A stretch of DNA of 64,000 nucleotides. Origin: Clostridium sp. BSD9I1. Its GTDB lineage: Bacteria; Bacillota; Clostridia; Clostridiales; Clostridiaceae. A model generated the notes under the pieces. That model had not been told where the DNA came from. It ran no database searches and saw only the letters and a list, made by a program, of their open reading frames with translations. The translations under genes and the position numbers were made by a program. How positions within the stretch are numbered: the stretch's first letter is position 1; every line of letters starts with the position of its first letter. The DNA lies in NCBI RefSeq assembly GCF_900185645.1, contig NZ_FYAM01000002.1, positions 1 to 64,000 on the forward strand, read 5' to 3'. Shown here piece after piece: positions 45,418 through 54,771 of this stretch.

Positions 45418-46710
45418 TCACTTCAATAAGTTTACTAAAAACATTGTAGTTGCTGGTATATAAGTCGTTACTGCCAGTGCAATAAATAACGCACCTAAAA
45501 ACCACTTGATATATCTCATCATTCCTCCTATAGAAATATTTCCTACCGCTGACGCTACAAACAGGTTAATTCCATAGGGTGGAGTTACAAATCCAATTGC
45601 TAAATTCATTGTAAGCATAACACCAAAAGTTATTGGTGACATTCCAAGTTTTACAACAACTGGAAGTAGGATTGGAGATAATATAATTGTTGCAGGTATA
45701 TTATCAATCAAACATCCAACTCCAAGTAAGAATAAATTTATTAGTAGTAATAGTAAAAACTTATTAGTGGTAATTCCAAGAAGTGTACCTGCTATAGCTG
45801 CAGGGATTTGTTGTAAGCTAAGATAACTTGCAAATGCCATGGAAAGACCAACCATGAAAGTTGTTATCCCATTGATTACAATAGTGTCATATAAAGCTTT
45901 ATAAGCTCCTCTTAAATCTAATTCTTTATAAACAAAGGCACCAATGATTAATGAATATACAACTGATACTACTGCAGCTTCAGTAGGAGTGAACATTCCT
46001 GAGTATATCCCACCTAGTACTACCACAGGAGCCATGAGTGCCCAAAATGCCTCCTTAAAAGAAATCCATATTTCTCTTGGTTTTGGCCAGTATCCAGTAC
46101 CTTTATAACCATGTTTCTTTGATAAAATATAGCAAGCTAGTATAAGTACTACTCCCATAAGTATTCCTGGAATGAGACCCGCGATAAAAAGATCGCTAAT
46201 TGAGGTTCCGGTAACAACTCCATAAATTACAAAAGGAATACTTGGTGGAATAATAACCCCTATGGTTCCAGCCGCTGCTGCTAAGGATGCACTAAATCCA
46301 ACATCGTATTTTTTTTCTTTCATAGCTGGTATCATAAATGCTCCAATTGCTGATGTTGTAGCAACTGCCGAACCAGATATAGCTGCAAAAAACATACATG
46401 TAACTGTAGTTACCATTCCAAGTCCTCCAGTAATAGCGCCAAAGCAAAGACTTGCAAAATTTAATAGTCTCTTTGCAACACCACCTGTGCTCATTAGGTT
46501 GCCTGCTAATATAAAAAATGGTATTGCCATTAAAGGAAAAGAGTTAATTCCTGTTATTGAATTTTGTGTAATAAGTACTAAAGGTATATCTGAAAATAAC
46601 GCTAGTGACACAAGTGTTGCTATACCAATTGCAAATCCTACAGGAACACTGAGCAATATAAGCAAAGCAAATGAGCCAAATAATACGATAGCTTCCATGT
46701 TAAACATCAC
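45418..46710 (-). CDS. dctM: TRAP transporter large permease (DctM)
   Basis: The 430-residue protein has about 12 helices of the DctM family, with IPFFILAGNLMSTGGVA, GIIPPSIPFVIYGVVTGTSI and MNLAIGFVTPPYGINLFV motifs typical of the Na+-driven large subunit. It imports an organic acid with the binding protein DctP and the small subunit DctQ. It overlaps dctQ by 11 nt. Its gene is directly upstream of aconitase X, which implies that the imported acid feeds that enzyme. Confidence 0.95.
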   Translation of the reverse strand: MMFNMEAIVLFGSFALLILLSVPVGFAIGIATLVSLALFSDIPLVLITQNSITGINSFPLMAIPFFILAGNLMSTGGVAKRLLNFASLCFGAITGGLGMVTTVTCMFFAAISGSAVATTSAIGAFMIPAMKEKKYDVGFSASLAAAAGTIGVIIPPSIPFVIYGVVTGTSISDLFIAGLIPGILMGVVLILACYILSKKHGYKGTGYWPKPREIWISFKEAFWALMAPVVVLGGIYSGMFTPTEAAVVSVVYSLIIGAFVYKELDLRGAYKALYDTIVINGITTFMVGLSMAFASYLSLQQIPAAIAGTLLGITTNKFLLLLLINLFLLGVGCLIDNIPATIILSPILLPVVVKLGMSPITFGVMLTMNLAIGFVTPPYGINLFVASAVGNISIGGMMRYIKWFLGALFIALAVTTYIPATTMFLVNLLK

Positions 46711-47200
46711 CCTCCTTTGCCTTAGGTCCCTTTATAATCATTTCATATATTTGACCTAATAATCTTAGTGCCATAATACATGCACTAAAAGGTAATGCAG
46801 CATAAACAAAATACATAGGAATCCTCATTCCAGATGATACAGAACCTTTATTAACTAAATCCATTACGAGTTCGTTTCCATTAAAAACCAAGAAAATACA
46901 GAAACCAAGCAAAATAATAAGTGCAATTGTGTTTATAACGTTTTGTCCTCTTTCTTTAAGAACTCCATTTAAAAGCTCTATATTAATATGCTTACGCTCT
47001 CTAAGCCCTACACTTGCACCTAGCCATGTCTGCCATATAAAAATATAACGTGTTAATTCTTCACTCCAGGATAATGAAGAATTAAATAAATATCTCATTA
47101 TTACTTGTATAAAAACAATAATTACAGTAAAAATCAAACTAGCAACTAGCAAATATTCTTCTAACTTATTGTAGTAGCGTGATAATTTACCCAATTGCAA
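46700..47200 (-). CDS. dctQ: TRAP transporter small permease (DctQ)
   Basis: The 166-residue protein has four helices and the DctQ-family features RYLFNSSLSWSEELTRYIFIWQTWLGASVGLRERKHI (about residues 31-67). It forms the small membrane subunit that pairs with DctM. It follows dctP by 53 nt and overlaps dctM by 11 nt. A stem-loop lies between dctP and dctQ. Confidence 0.93.
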   Translation of the reverse strand: MQLGKLSRYYNKLEEYLLVASLIFTVIIVFIQVIMRYLFNSSLSWSEELTRYIFIWQTWLGASVGLRERKHINIELLNGVLKERGQNVINTIALIILLGFCIFLVFNGNELVMDLVNKGSVSSGMRIPMYFVYAALPFSACIMALRLLGQIYEMIIKGPKAKEGDV

Positions 47201-47228
47201 CCATCCCCCATATTATATTTATTTGAGG

Positions 47229-47252
47229 AAGGGAAGAATTTCCCCTTCCCTT
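47229..47252 (-). other. intercistronic stem-loop dctP-dctQ
   Basis: AAGGGAAG (47229-47236) pairs with CTTCCCTT (47245-47252) directly after the dctP stop codon. No T-run follows. Such hairpins often stabilise the binding-protein mRNA segment so that more DctP than permease is made. Confidence 0.6.
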
Positions 47253-47253
47253 T

Positions 47254-48282
47254 TTACTTGTTAGCCTTAGACGCTAAATCAAACATATCTTGTCCGATTT
47301 CCTTTTTATACTTTTCATACATAGGTTTAACTGCTTCTACGAACTTAGCATGATTTTCAGGCGTTACTTCATTTACCTTCATGCCCTCTGATTTAAGCTT
47401 TTCAATGTATTTATCATTATCTTCAAGTTCTAACTTTCTTTGATAATCAATTAAGTACTTTTTAGCACCATCAGCAACGATCTTCTGAATATCTTCTGGT
47501 AAACCCTTGTAGAACTTGTCATTTATAATTACAGCTAAAAATCCATAGGTATGATTTGTTAGACTAAGGTATTTTTGTACTTCCTGGAACTTTGTTGCGT
47601 AAATCAATGAAGCAGCATTTTCTTGTCCATCTACAGTTCCCTGTTGTAGTGCAGTAAATAATTCTCCGAAGCCCATAGGAGTGGCATTTGATCCTAGGCA
47701 CTTAAACATATCGATAAATACTGGGCTTTCCATAACTCTCATTTTTACGCCTTCAAGGTCTTTAGGTTCATTTATTGGACGTTTGCTATTAGTTATATTT
47801 CTTACACCATTATAATTGTAACCAAAATTGTGAATACCCACCTTGTCTAGATTTTTACTAAGCTCAGTACCAAGCTCAGAATCTACAGCTTTAAATGCAG
47901 ATTCTGCATTGTTAAATATAAAAGGCATATCAAGTATTCCAAATTTAGGACTGTAAGTAGTAAGTACTGATGTTGATGGCATGGTCATTTGTATAGTTCC
48001 AAGTGCTACAGCCTCTGTCATTTCTCTATCACCGCCAAGCTGTGCATTTGCATATATTTCTACAGTAACTGCACCCTTGGATTGTTCTTCAACATACTTT
48101 TTAAACTCTAAAGATGCCTTATGGGTTGATCTGTCTTCTGCCTCAACATGCCCCAGTTTAATTACAGTTTTTTTAGTACCGCTTGTCTCCTTCGAATCCC
48201 CACCTTTATTTGAACAACCAATCATAAGAGAACAAGCCAAAGAAACAGTTAATAAAATTGATAATAACTTTTTCATTTTCAT
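47254..48282 (-). CDS. dctP: TRAP transporter substrate-binding lipoprotein (DctP)
   Basis: The 342-residue protein has a lipoprotein signal ending in LMIGC (Cys23). The TRAP binding fold has LGHVEAEDRSTHKASLEFKKYVEEQSKGAV near the start and the ligand-Arg segment GVKMRVMESPVFIDM. TALQQGTVDGQENAASLIYATKFQEVQKY is characteristic. The conserved Arg salt-bridges a carboxylate, so the ligand is an organic acid. It is the first transporter gene, just after a GntR-type regulator gene. Confidence 0.93.
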   Translation of the reverse strand: MKMKKLLSILLTVSLACSLMIGCSNKGGDSKETSGTKKTVIKLGHVEAEDRSTHKASLEFKKYVEEQSKGAVTVEIYANAQLGGDREMTEAVALGTIQMTMPSTSVLTTYSPKFGILDMPFIFNNAESAFKAVDSELGTELSKNLDKVGIHNFGYNYNGVRNITNSKRPINEPKDLEGVKMRVMESPVFIDMFKCLGSNATPMGFGELFTALQQGTVDGQENAASLIYATKFQEVQKYLSLTNHTYGFLAVIINDKFYKGLPEDIQKIVADGAKKYLIDYQRKLELEDNDKYIEKLKSEGMKVNEVTPENHAKFVEAVKPMYEKYKKEIGQDMFDLASKANK

Positions 48283-48426
48283 ACTAATTTCCCCCTTCTT
48301 ATTAAACCAACTATAAATAAATTAACTTTTTATAACTAAATTAATCTTATTTGTTTAACACCTCCTGATTTTCTAAATATAATTGTTTCAGGATTTTATG
48401 TTAATTTAATGAGTTAACCTTATGAG

Positions 48427-49119
48427 TTAATAATTCCAATCAGGGTTATTTGCAATATTTTCGCCTGCTTTTTTAATATGAATTCTTAATAGCTGTGACA
48501 ATTTATCAATATCTCTTTCCTTCAGCAACTTTAAGATCTCCAGGTGTTGATTAATGGTATCCTTTTCATTACCTAGTGATTTAGCAGACATACGTTGAAA
48601 TCTTAAAACTTTCAACTTTATACTGCTCATAATATCAATTAAATAATTATTATTACACTTTCTAACAATAAGTGAGTGTAGTTCATTATCCCAGTGTGCA
48701 ATTTCATCTAAATCAATTTCTTCACCTAAATCTGCTCTGTTTTTCAAGTCAATCCACTTTTCTTCCATGTGGTTTATTTCACCTTCTGTAATATTTTCCA
48801 TAGCAGATCGTAATGCAGTGCATTCGAGTGCTGCTCTTACCTCAAATAATTCGTAAATATCTTTTATAGTAACATGCTTAACAAAAATTCCAACGCCATT
48901 GTGCACCTCTACTAGGTCTTCACTTTGCAGGATTTTTATTGCTTCTCGTATAGGGGTTCTACTCATACCTAATGTTTGTGCAATTATAGTTTCACTTAGA
49001 TGGTCTCCAGGTTTAATTTCGTTATTTATAATTGAATTTTTTATCGTTTCATAAGCAATGCTAGTAAGATTTTTAATTTCATTCTTTTTCATACCTTTTA
49101 AACTTGCGTATTCTGCCAT
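48427..49119 (-). CDS. GntR-family (FCD domain) regulator
   Basis: The 230-residue protein has an N-terminal winged helix (IKPGDHLSETIIAQTLGMSRTPIREAIKILQSEDLVEVHNGVGIFV in outline) and an all-helical FCD ligand domain with Asp/His metal-binding positions (WDNELHSLIVRK). FadR-type regulators of this class sense carboxylic acids. It lies upstream of the TRAP operon on the same strand and probably controls it. The start at 49119 has GGAGG 8 nt upstream. Confidence 0.9.
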   Translation of the reverse strand: MAEYASLKGMKKNEIKNLTSIAYETIKNSIINNEIKPGDHLSETIIAQTLGMSRTPIREAIKILQSEDLVEVHNGVGIFVKHVTIKDIYELFEVRAALECTALRSAMENITEGEINHMEEKWIDLKNRADLGEEIDLDEIAHWDNELHSLIVRKCNNNYLIDIMSSIKLKVLRFQRMSAKSLGNEKDTINQHLEILKLLKERDIDKLSQLLRIHIKKAGENIANNPDWNY

Positions 49120-49344
49120 TAACAAGCCCTCCTTAATGTAATTATATGCAACTATATTCCACTAATATACCACCTGTATACAGGTTACTATACTTTGGAA
49201 TATTTTTCAAGTATCATTCTGAATTATCACTATATTTTTTGTATTATCAATATGAACATTTAATTTTTCATATCTTAATATTTTGCCTCCCATAATAATT
49301 ACAAAAGTGGTTGGTTTATGGATATGTTATAATTTCCCCGATAT

Positions 49345-49377
49345 AAAAGAGCCTCCTATTATTTAGAAAGCTCTTCT
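49345..49377 (-). terminator. weak terminator after the GGDEF-EAL gene
   Basis: AAGAGC and GCTCTT arms (outer parts of 49345-49377) form a short stem with a TTTTAT tail on the minus strand. It lies ~65 nt after the stop codon at 49441. The rest of 49120-49440 is AT-rich and shows only this. Confidence 0.45.
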
Positions 49378-49440
49378 TAGTATTATAATTTACTTGTCAT
49401 TTGACATTTGTGTTCACTTTTTTATTTGTATATAGTCAAC

Positions 49441-51507
49441 CTAATACCTCTTACCCTCTTTTAGTTTTCCATTATAAAATTCAATAAAATCTTCACTGCA
49501 CATAGGTCTTCCAAAAAAATAGCCCTGCATTTCATCACAAGTATTTTCTTTCAGAAAATCAACTTGCTCTTGAGTCTCTACCCCTTCAGCAACTACCTCT
49601 AATTCAAGACTTTTTCCTAGTGACATAATTATTGAAGCAATTATAGAATCATTTTTTTCTCCACCTATTTCACTTACAAAAGACTTATCTATTTTTAATT
49701 TATCTACGGATAAACTGTTTAACTTACTTAAAGAGGAGTACCCCGTTCCAAAGTCATCTATAGAAAACTTTACTCCCATTTCTTTTATTTCGTTAATAGT
49801 TTTAATAGTATATTCTACATTTTGCATAGCTATACTTTCCGTTATTTCTAGTTCCAAGTATTGAGGCTCTAATCCTGTTTCCTTTAATACTTCTTGCACA
49901 ACCTTTTTCAAATCTTGCAAATGAAATTGAAGTGTAGAAAGGTTAACAGATATAGTTAAAGGAGGAAATCCTGAATCTTGCAGCGCCTTGTTTTGAGCAC
50001 AAGCAGTACGCAATACCCATTCTCCAATAGGAATAATTAATCCCGTTTCTTCAGCTAAAGGTATAAATTTATCAGGTGAAATTAATCCTAAGCTAGAGTG
50101 ATTCCAGCGTATCAAAGCTTCTGCTCCAATCAACTTCTCTGTTTTAGCATGAACCTTAGGCTGATAATACACTATAAATTCATTTTTTTCTAAGGCATGA
50201 CGTAAACTGTTTTCTAAATTTAATCGCTCTAGAGCTTTTACATTTAAAGACTCTGTATAAATTTGAAAGTTATTTTTTCCTCTTCTTTTAGCCTCATACA
50301 TAGCAACATCTGCATTAGACATTAAAGTCCTATTATCTTCACCATGCTCTGGATAAATAGCAACTCCAATACTTGCAGAAATATAAATCTCATGAGCATC
50401 TATTATTAGTGGCTCTTTAACTACCTTGAGAAGCTTGCTTGAGAATTCCATTATATCTTTCTTACAGGTCACTTTAGATGATAAAATTACAAACTCATCG
50501 CCCCCTATTCTGGCAATAGTGTCAGTTGAATGTATATGTTTTTTTAGCCTTTCAGCAATTTGTTGTAGCAATTTATCTCCGCTATCATGACCAAGAGTAT
50601 CATTGACAAACTTAAATCTATCTAAATCAAGATATAGCACAGCAAACCTTCTATTAACAACCTTGCTTTTATCAATTTCACGCTCTACACGTTCTTTTAA
50701 TAAAAATCTATTAGGAAGTTCGGTTAGATAGTCATAAAATGCATGATGTCTTATTATTTCCTCATAGTTTTTTCTTTCGGTAATATCTCTAAGAATAAGG
50801 GTATAAAATTTCTCTTCACCTACTCCAAATTTACTTATCGTAAGTTCAAGAGGCAAAACTGACTTATCTTTTCTATAACCACTTAACTCTATGTTGATAT
50901 TTACTAGTCTACTATATGTATAATTAAATTCTGAAATAAGCATATTAATATTTTTGCCAATTAGCTCTCTAGAATTATATTGGAACATTTTCTCAACTGC
51001 ATTGTTAGTATATTTAATACTTCCATTGTTGTCTATAGTTATAATTCCTTCAGCTGCATTATCAATTATAGAACTTGCAAACGCCTCTTCTTTATTAAGA
51101 TTTTTTTCAGTATATCTTGTATATAGTAATCGACTTATACGTTTCCGTAAGACAGCCCAATTTATGGGCTTGCTGATATAATCAGTAGCTCCAGCTTCAA
51201 AAGCTAAATTTATGGAGTTTTCATCTTCAATAGAAGTAATTATAATAACAGGAGTGTTGCTCCCACCAGGCAATTTCTGTAACTGGTCACAAGCATTAAT
51301 GCCGTTTAAGTCTGGCATTAAATAATCCATTAAAATAATGTCTGGTTTCTGATCTAAAAACAATTCCAGTGCTTGTTTACCATTTTCAGCTTCAATAACA
51401 TTATATCCTTCTTCTTCTAAAAGATTTCTCATTGTATATCTCATAAATCTAGAATCATCTGCTACTAGGATCGAAAAGTTTCTTTTTTCAAATATTTCTG
51501 CAATCAT
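49441..51507 (-). CDS. REC-PAS-GGDEF-EAL cyclic-di-GMP protein
   Basis: The 688-residue protein has a receiver domain (VADDSRFMRYTMRNLLEEEGY with DYLMPDLNG; phospho-Asp near residue 61). A PAS domain follows (about 150-260), then GGDEF with an intact ARIGGDEF motif and EAL with IGAEALIRWNH, LELEITES and DDFGTGYSSL. Both the cyclase and phosphodiesterase motifs look catalytic, so activity may be switched by phosphorylation or the PAS ligand. No histidine kinase gene is adjacent. It would couple a two-component input to motility or surface behaviour. Confidence 0.93.
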   Translation of the reverse strand: MIAEIFEKRNFSILVADDSRFMRYTMRNLLEEEGYNVIEAENGKQALELFLDQKPDIILMDYLMPDLNGINACDQLQKLPGGSNTPVIIITSIEDENSINLAFEAGATDYISKPINWAVLRKRISRLLYTRYTEKNLNKEEAFASSIIDNAAEGIITIDNNGSIKYTNNAVEKMFQYNSRELIGKNINMLISEFNYTYSRLVNINIELSGYRKDKSVLPLELTISKFGVGEEKFYTLILRDITERKNYEEIIRHHAFYDYLTELPNRFLLKERVEREIDKSKVVNRRFAVLYLDLDRFKFVNDTLGHDSGDKLLQQIAERLKKHIHSTDTIARIGGDEFVILSSKVTCKKDIMEFSSKLLKVVKEPLIIDAHEIYISASIGVAIYPEHGEDNRTLMSNADVAMYEAKRRGKNNFQIYTESLNVKALERLNLENSLRHALEKNEFIVYYQPKVHAKTEKLIGAEALIRWNHSSLGLISPDKFIPLAEETGLIIPIGEWVLRTACAQNKALQDSGFPPLTISVNLSTLQFHLQDLKKVVQEVLKETGLEPQYLELEITESIAMQNVEYTIKTINEIKEMGVKFSIDDFGTGYSSLSKLNSLSVDKLKIDKSFVSEIGGEKNDSIIASIIMSLGKSLELEVVAEGVETQEQVDFLKENTCDEMQGYFFGRPMCSEDFIEFYNGKLKEGKRY

Positions 51508-51554
51508 GTTATCTTAATGCTCCTATTATTCTATAATTTTTTCTCTAGCAATAT

Positions 51555-52391
51555 CTAAAAAGCTATAACTATTCCGCCATCATCTGCATATGTTGAACTT
51601 AATCCACCCATTTCAACAATAACTATATCCTTAAAATTATATTTCTTTAATACCTCGTCCTTAAAATTCAATGCTCTATCTAGGGCATTACAATGCGCTA
51701 TTCCAAGTACTTTTTCTTCTAAATTACTGCCCTGTTCTCCAATAATTTCTACAAATCTTTTAAAAGCTTTTTTATATCCTCTTGTTTTTTCAACCAACTT
51801 TACAGTACCTTCTTCTGTAGCTCCCATAATAGGCTTAATGGATAACATGTTTGCAAGTTTAGCAACAATAGGATTTAGTCTTCCTGCCTTTGCTAAATGA
51901 TCTAAGCTTTCTAATAAGAAAAACGTCTTCATTTCTTTTATATAGCCTGTAACCTTTTCTAGAATTTCTATATCACTAAAGTTTTTCTTAGCTAGTTCAT
52001 TAATTTTAAGTGCAATTAAAGTTTCTCCAGCTGAAGCACTAAAAGAATCAAACACATGGATGAACTTTTGACCTATTTCCTCTAGAAATATGTTTTTAGC
52101 TAAGATAGCACTATTATAACTTCCGCTTAACTTATTAGATAAGGTCACAACAAAAATACTTTCATCCCCTTGGTATCTTTTTATATAGTCTTCTGGAGAT
52201 GGACATGATGTTTTAGGTGAATTTTCACTCTCACCCATAGCCTTAACATAATCTCTTATATCAAGGCTTTCATCATCTAAATAATTTTTATCTCCTAATT
52301 GCAAAATTAAAGGAGCAATATTAATATTCATATTTTCCTTCATTTCCCTTGATAAATCGCAACTACTATCTGCAACAATTTTTACTGCCAT
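51555..52391 (-). CDS. DegV-family fatty-acid-binding protein
   Basis: The 278-residue protein has the DegV fold: VKIVADSSCDLS at the start, KTSCPSPEDYIKRYQ and FVVTLSNKLSGSYNSAILA, with SFSASAGETLIALKI in the middle. DegV/FakB proteins bind fatty acids and, as FakB, present them to the FakA kinase for phosphorylation. No fakA is adjacent. The length is typical. It is monocistronic. Confidence 0.93.
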   Translation of the reverse strand: MAVKIVADSSCDLSREMKENMNINIAPLILQLGDKNYLDDESLDIRDYVKAMGESENSPKTSCPSPEDYIKRYQGDESIFVVTLSNKLSGSYNSAILAKNIFLEEIGQKFIHVFDSFSASAGETLIALKINELAKKNFSDIEILEKVTGYIKEMKTFFLLESLDHLAKAGRLNPIVAKLANMLSIKPIMGATEEGTVKLVEKTRGYKKAFKRFVEIIGEQGSNLEEKVLGIAHCNALDRALNFKDEVLKKYNFKDIVIVEMGGLSSTYADDGGIVIAF

Positions 52392-52572
52392 GTCTACTCG
52401 TCCCCCTTGTTTGTTTGATAGTTAACTATTTCCATTATATGTAAATGTCATTGTTTTTTGTATGCATTAAATACATATTTCTCCACTATATAGTATATTA
52501 TATCATATGAAACACTTAATATTTCCATGAAATTAATTAATCTTTATATTATATTTATACTTAAATTTCATA

Positions 52573-52606
52573 CAAAAAAAGAACTACCTTTTAGCAGTTC
52601 TTTTTG
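52573..52606 (-). terminator. DUF2284 gene terminator
   Basis: AAAAAGAACT (52576-52585) pairs with AGTTCTTTTT (52596-52605), followed by T7 on the minus strand, 14 nt after the stop. Confidence 0.88.
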
Positions 52607-52619
52607 ATTGTCTATTAGC

Positions 52620-53195
52620 TTAAATTTCTATTGCAACATCGCCTTTATTTGTCAACAACCCACTAACAAGTGTATAGTATTCTGGTAGTTTTCCATCCTT
52701 TGCCCACTGAAGTTCTACACCTAGCAATTGGCTTAATGTCTTTCCAACATCCCCTCCAATAGACTCTATGGAATATCTCATCTTATCAGGATGAATGCAA
52801 GGGTTATTCATTTGCCTTTGGCAAGTTTTACAAAGCTTACAACTTCCTGCGGATAAACTGATAGCACCTGGATATTCCTCTTCTAGCTTCCAAAGCTTCT
52901 CCATTAAAACTTTCTTTTCCTCCCAAAGAGCTTCTTGCATTTGCTCTTTTGCTACTGCCATATCCCCTAAACCACTAATTACATCTTTATCAAATATAAT
53001 CTTTGTTCCTATTATGTAAACATATTTATACTTTTCCCAAAACTCTTTAGCATCAAAGTTGAATTCCGGACAAGACCAATTTTTCCCATAACTATCACAC
53101 TTTTTACAGTAACCTAAAAATTTAGGTACATCCACATAATTTTCAATGTAATCCTCTGTTGTTGTCATAACTACATGAGATTCTATTTTATACAT
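52620..53195 (-). CDS. DUF2284 Cys-rich metal-binding protein
   Basis: The 191-residue protein matches DUF2284. It has CKKCDSYGKNWSCPEF (about residues 30-45) and a C-terminal cluster, GSCKLCKTCQ, followed by PCIHPDKMRYSIESIGGDV. Such cysteine sets could bind an Fe-S cluster or zinc; the family is mostly found in anaerobes and methanogens and has no settled function. It is monocistronic. Confidence 0.85.
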   Translation of the reverse strand: MYKIESHVVMTTTEDYIENYVDVPKFLGYCKKCDSYGKNWSCPEFNFDAKEFWEKYKYVYIIGTKIIFDKDVISGLGDMAVAKEQMQEALWEEKKVLMEKLWKLEEEYPGAISLSAGSCKLCKTCQRQMNNPCIHPDKMRYSIESIGGDVGKTLSQLLGVELQWAKDGKLPEYYTLVSGLLTNKGDVAIEI

Positions 53196-53305
53196 TCATA
53201 ACCCTCCTAATTTAAAGACCTATTTAATAGTATTCTACATAAAACAAAAGTACCCTTCACGAATCTTCTAAAATTATTTGGCTTATTAACAGATTTAATT
53301 GCATA

Positions 53306-53331
53306 AAAAGCAGCCCATATGGACTGCTTTT
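53306..53331. terminator. terminator after the anti-sigma gene
   Basis: AAAAGCAG (53306-53313) pairs with CTGCTTTT (53324-53331), with inner CC/GG pairs. T-rich tails exist in both directions. Confidence 0.75.
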
Positions 53332-53375
53332 ATTTTTATCAATGAATTATTATATTATTTTGGAAAATACCATTA

Positions 53376-53402
53376 ACTTGCCACTTGCCACGTGAGTGGC
53401 AC
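53376..53402. repeat. 27-bp dispersed repeat, copy 2
   Basis: Begins ACTTGCCACTTGCC and ends GTGGCAC on the plus strand. It matches 42379-42405 with three mismatches. It touches the stop codon of the anti-sigma gene. Confidence 0.6.
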
Positions 53403-54145
53403 TATTCTATTATCTTAAACTCTTTAAGCATGTTATCCATTCTTGCTCCATGCCCCTCTTCAGCTTCAACAAATAACTGCTGTTTAATTACAAATGTTCC
53501 TCCCTTTGTATTATCAACTAAATAATATCTTATAACTGTGCTATTGAAATTCATCCCACTATTTGCATATATTAATGTAGCCTTTAGTGGATAATTAACC
53601 TTGCCTCTATTTTCAACCTTTTGATATTTTTCCTTAAGTTCCTCTTCAATTTCAGAAGCTATTACATCTGGCTTTTTCCCTTCTACTTGGCTGATCTCCA
53701 TAAACACTTCTGGTGTATTTTCTCCCTTTATCTTTGCAGCTATTTTATCCTTTCCATCCATTTTTGTCATAGTATATCTTTCTTCATCAATATAAATTAT
53801 ATATTTCGCTGAGCCCTCCTTTAAAGCTACATTGCTATCTTCATCCATGCCTTCTACTTGCTGCTTAACAACTTTATTTGGAACAAATATCTCTTTAATC
53901 TTATCTACTGCAGCCTGACCATATTCTGTATTCAAGCCTATAACAAGTGTAATTGCTGCTGCCATGCTTCCATATTTCATGAGACTTGCCATTTTATTTG
54001 TCTTCCTTTTAACAACTTCCTTTTTCTTCATATCTAAATTCAATTCTCTTTCAATATTACTCCATACCATATTTTTAAATTCAGCAACCTCTTCTGTTCC
54101 TTGAAGAAGAGCATCTTTTATTTTTTTATCTTCCATTTGATTCAT
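53402..54145 (-). CDS. anti-sigma factor-like membrane protein
   Basis: The ~247-residue protein has a cytoplasmic N-terminal region that would hold the sigma factor (MEDKKIKDALLQGTEEVAEFKNMVW). One helix follows near residues 55-75 (LMKYGSMAAAITLVIGLN), then an extracytoplasmic domain of about 170 residues. The gene overlaps the sigma factor gene, the usual arrangement for a cognate anti-sigma factor. The start is uncertain (ATG 54145 or a GTG nine bases earlier). The family is not clear; its outside domain has no motif I recognise. Confidence 0.78.
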   Translation of the reverse strand: MNQMEDKKIKDALLQGTEEVAEFKNMVWSNIERELNLDMKKKEVVKRKTNKMASLMKYGSMAAAITLVIGLNTEYGQAAVDKIKEIFVPNKVVKQQVEGMDEDSNVALKEGSAKYIIYIDEERYTMTKMDGKDKIAAKIKGENTPEVFMEISQVEGKKPDVIASEIEEELKEKYQKVENRGKVNYPLKATLIYANSGMNFNSTVIRYYLVDNTKGGTFVIKQQLFVEAEEGHGARMDNMLKEFKIIE

Positions 54146-54680
54146 AATTATCACTGCCTCTCTCGAGTTTTTCTATTAACGTTTTAAGTTTTTGTCTACC
54201 TTTAAAGAGCCTAGATTTTATTGTGTTTACATTAATACCTAATATCTCTGCAATTTCATTTTCCTTAAATCCCTTTAAATATTTTAAAATTATAGGAATT
54301 TTATTATTATCATCGAGACTTTCAATAGCCTTATAAAGACTTTCGTATTCCTCAAATTTACGCTGATCTTCTATAGCCCCTTGTAAATTGTTTTGGATAA
54401 AATCATCTATAAGTATAGTATTTGAGTTCTTACTAAGTATTCTGTTACATTCATTGACTAAGATTCTATACAGCCAAGGCTCAAAAGGTTTATCAATATC
54501 AAAACTTTCAATATTTTTGTAAATTCTTATAAAAGTTTCTTGAACAGCATCCGCAGCATTCATTTTATTTCTTGTGATAGCCGCTGCAGTTCTTAACGCA
54601 TATTCTGCATACTTGTTATACAATTCTTGAAAAGCTTCTTTGTCCCCCTCCCTGATTTGATGTAACAATTCTCTATCCAA
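54126..54680 (-). CDS. ECF-family RNA polymerase sigma factor
   Basis: The ~184-residue protein has sigma region 2 (FQELYNKYAEYALRTAAAITRNKMNAADAVQETFIRIYKNIESF) and region 4 (LKYLKGFKENEIAEILGINVNTIKSRLFKGRQKL). These are hallmarks of ECF sigma factors. The start is placed at TTG 54680, with AGGAG 8 nt upstream; the ATG at 54704 has no ribosome-binding site. Its promoter at 54735-54771 has the same long motif as that of the vanW gene, so it probably activates itself and vanW. The trigger is unknown, perhaps cell-wall stress. Confidence 0.9.
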   Translation of the reverse strand: MDRELLHQIREGDKEAFQELYNKYAEYALRTAAAITRNKMNAADAVQETFIRIYKNIESFDIDKPFEPWLYRILVNECNRILSKNSNTILIDDFIQNNLQGAIEDQRKFEEYESLYKAIESLDDNNKIPIILKYLKGFKENEIAEILGINVNTIKSRLFKGRQKLKTLIEKLERGSDNYESNGR

Positions 54681-54734
54681 ATTTGCCACTCCTATCTCAA
54701 ACATAATTTATCCGGATTAATTAATGTTCTTACT

Positions 54735-54771
54735 ATATATACCCTACTAAGATTAAATAAGTTTTTTGTTC
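54735..54771 (-). promoter_or_regulatory. ECF-type promoter of the sigma gene
   Basis: On the minus strand GAACAAAAAACTT (54759-54771), 14 nt and GGGTATATAT (54735-54744). The same two blocks with the same 14-nt gap occur at 56375-56411. The rest of 54705-54998 is AT-rich with no other clear element. Confidence 0.78.
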
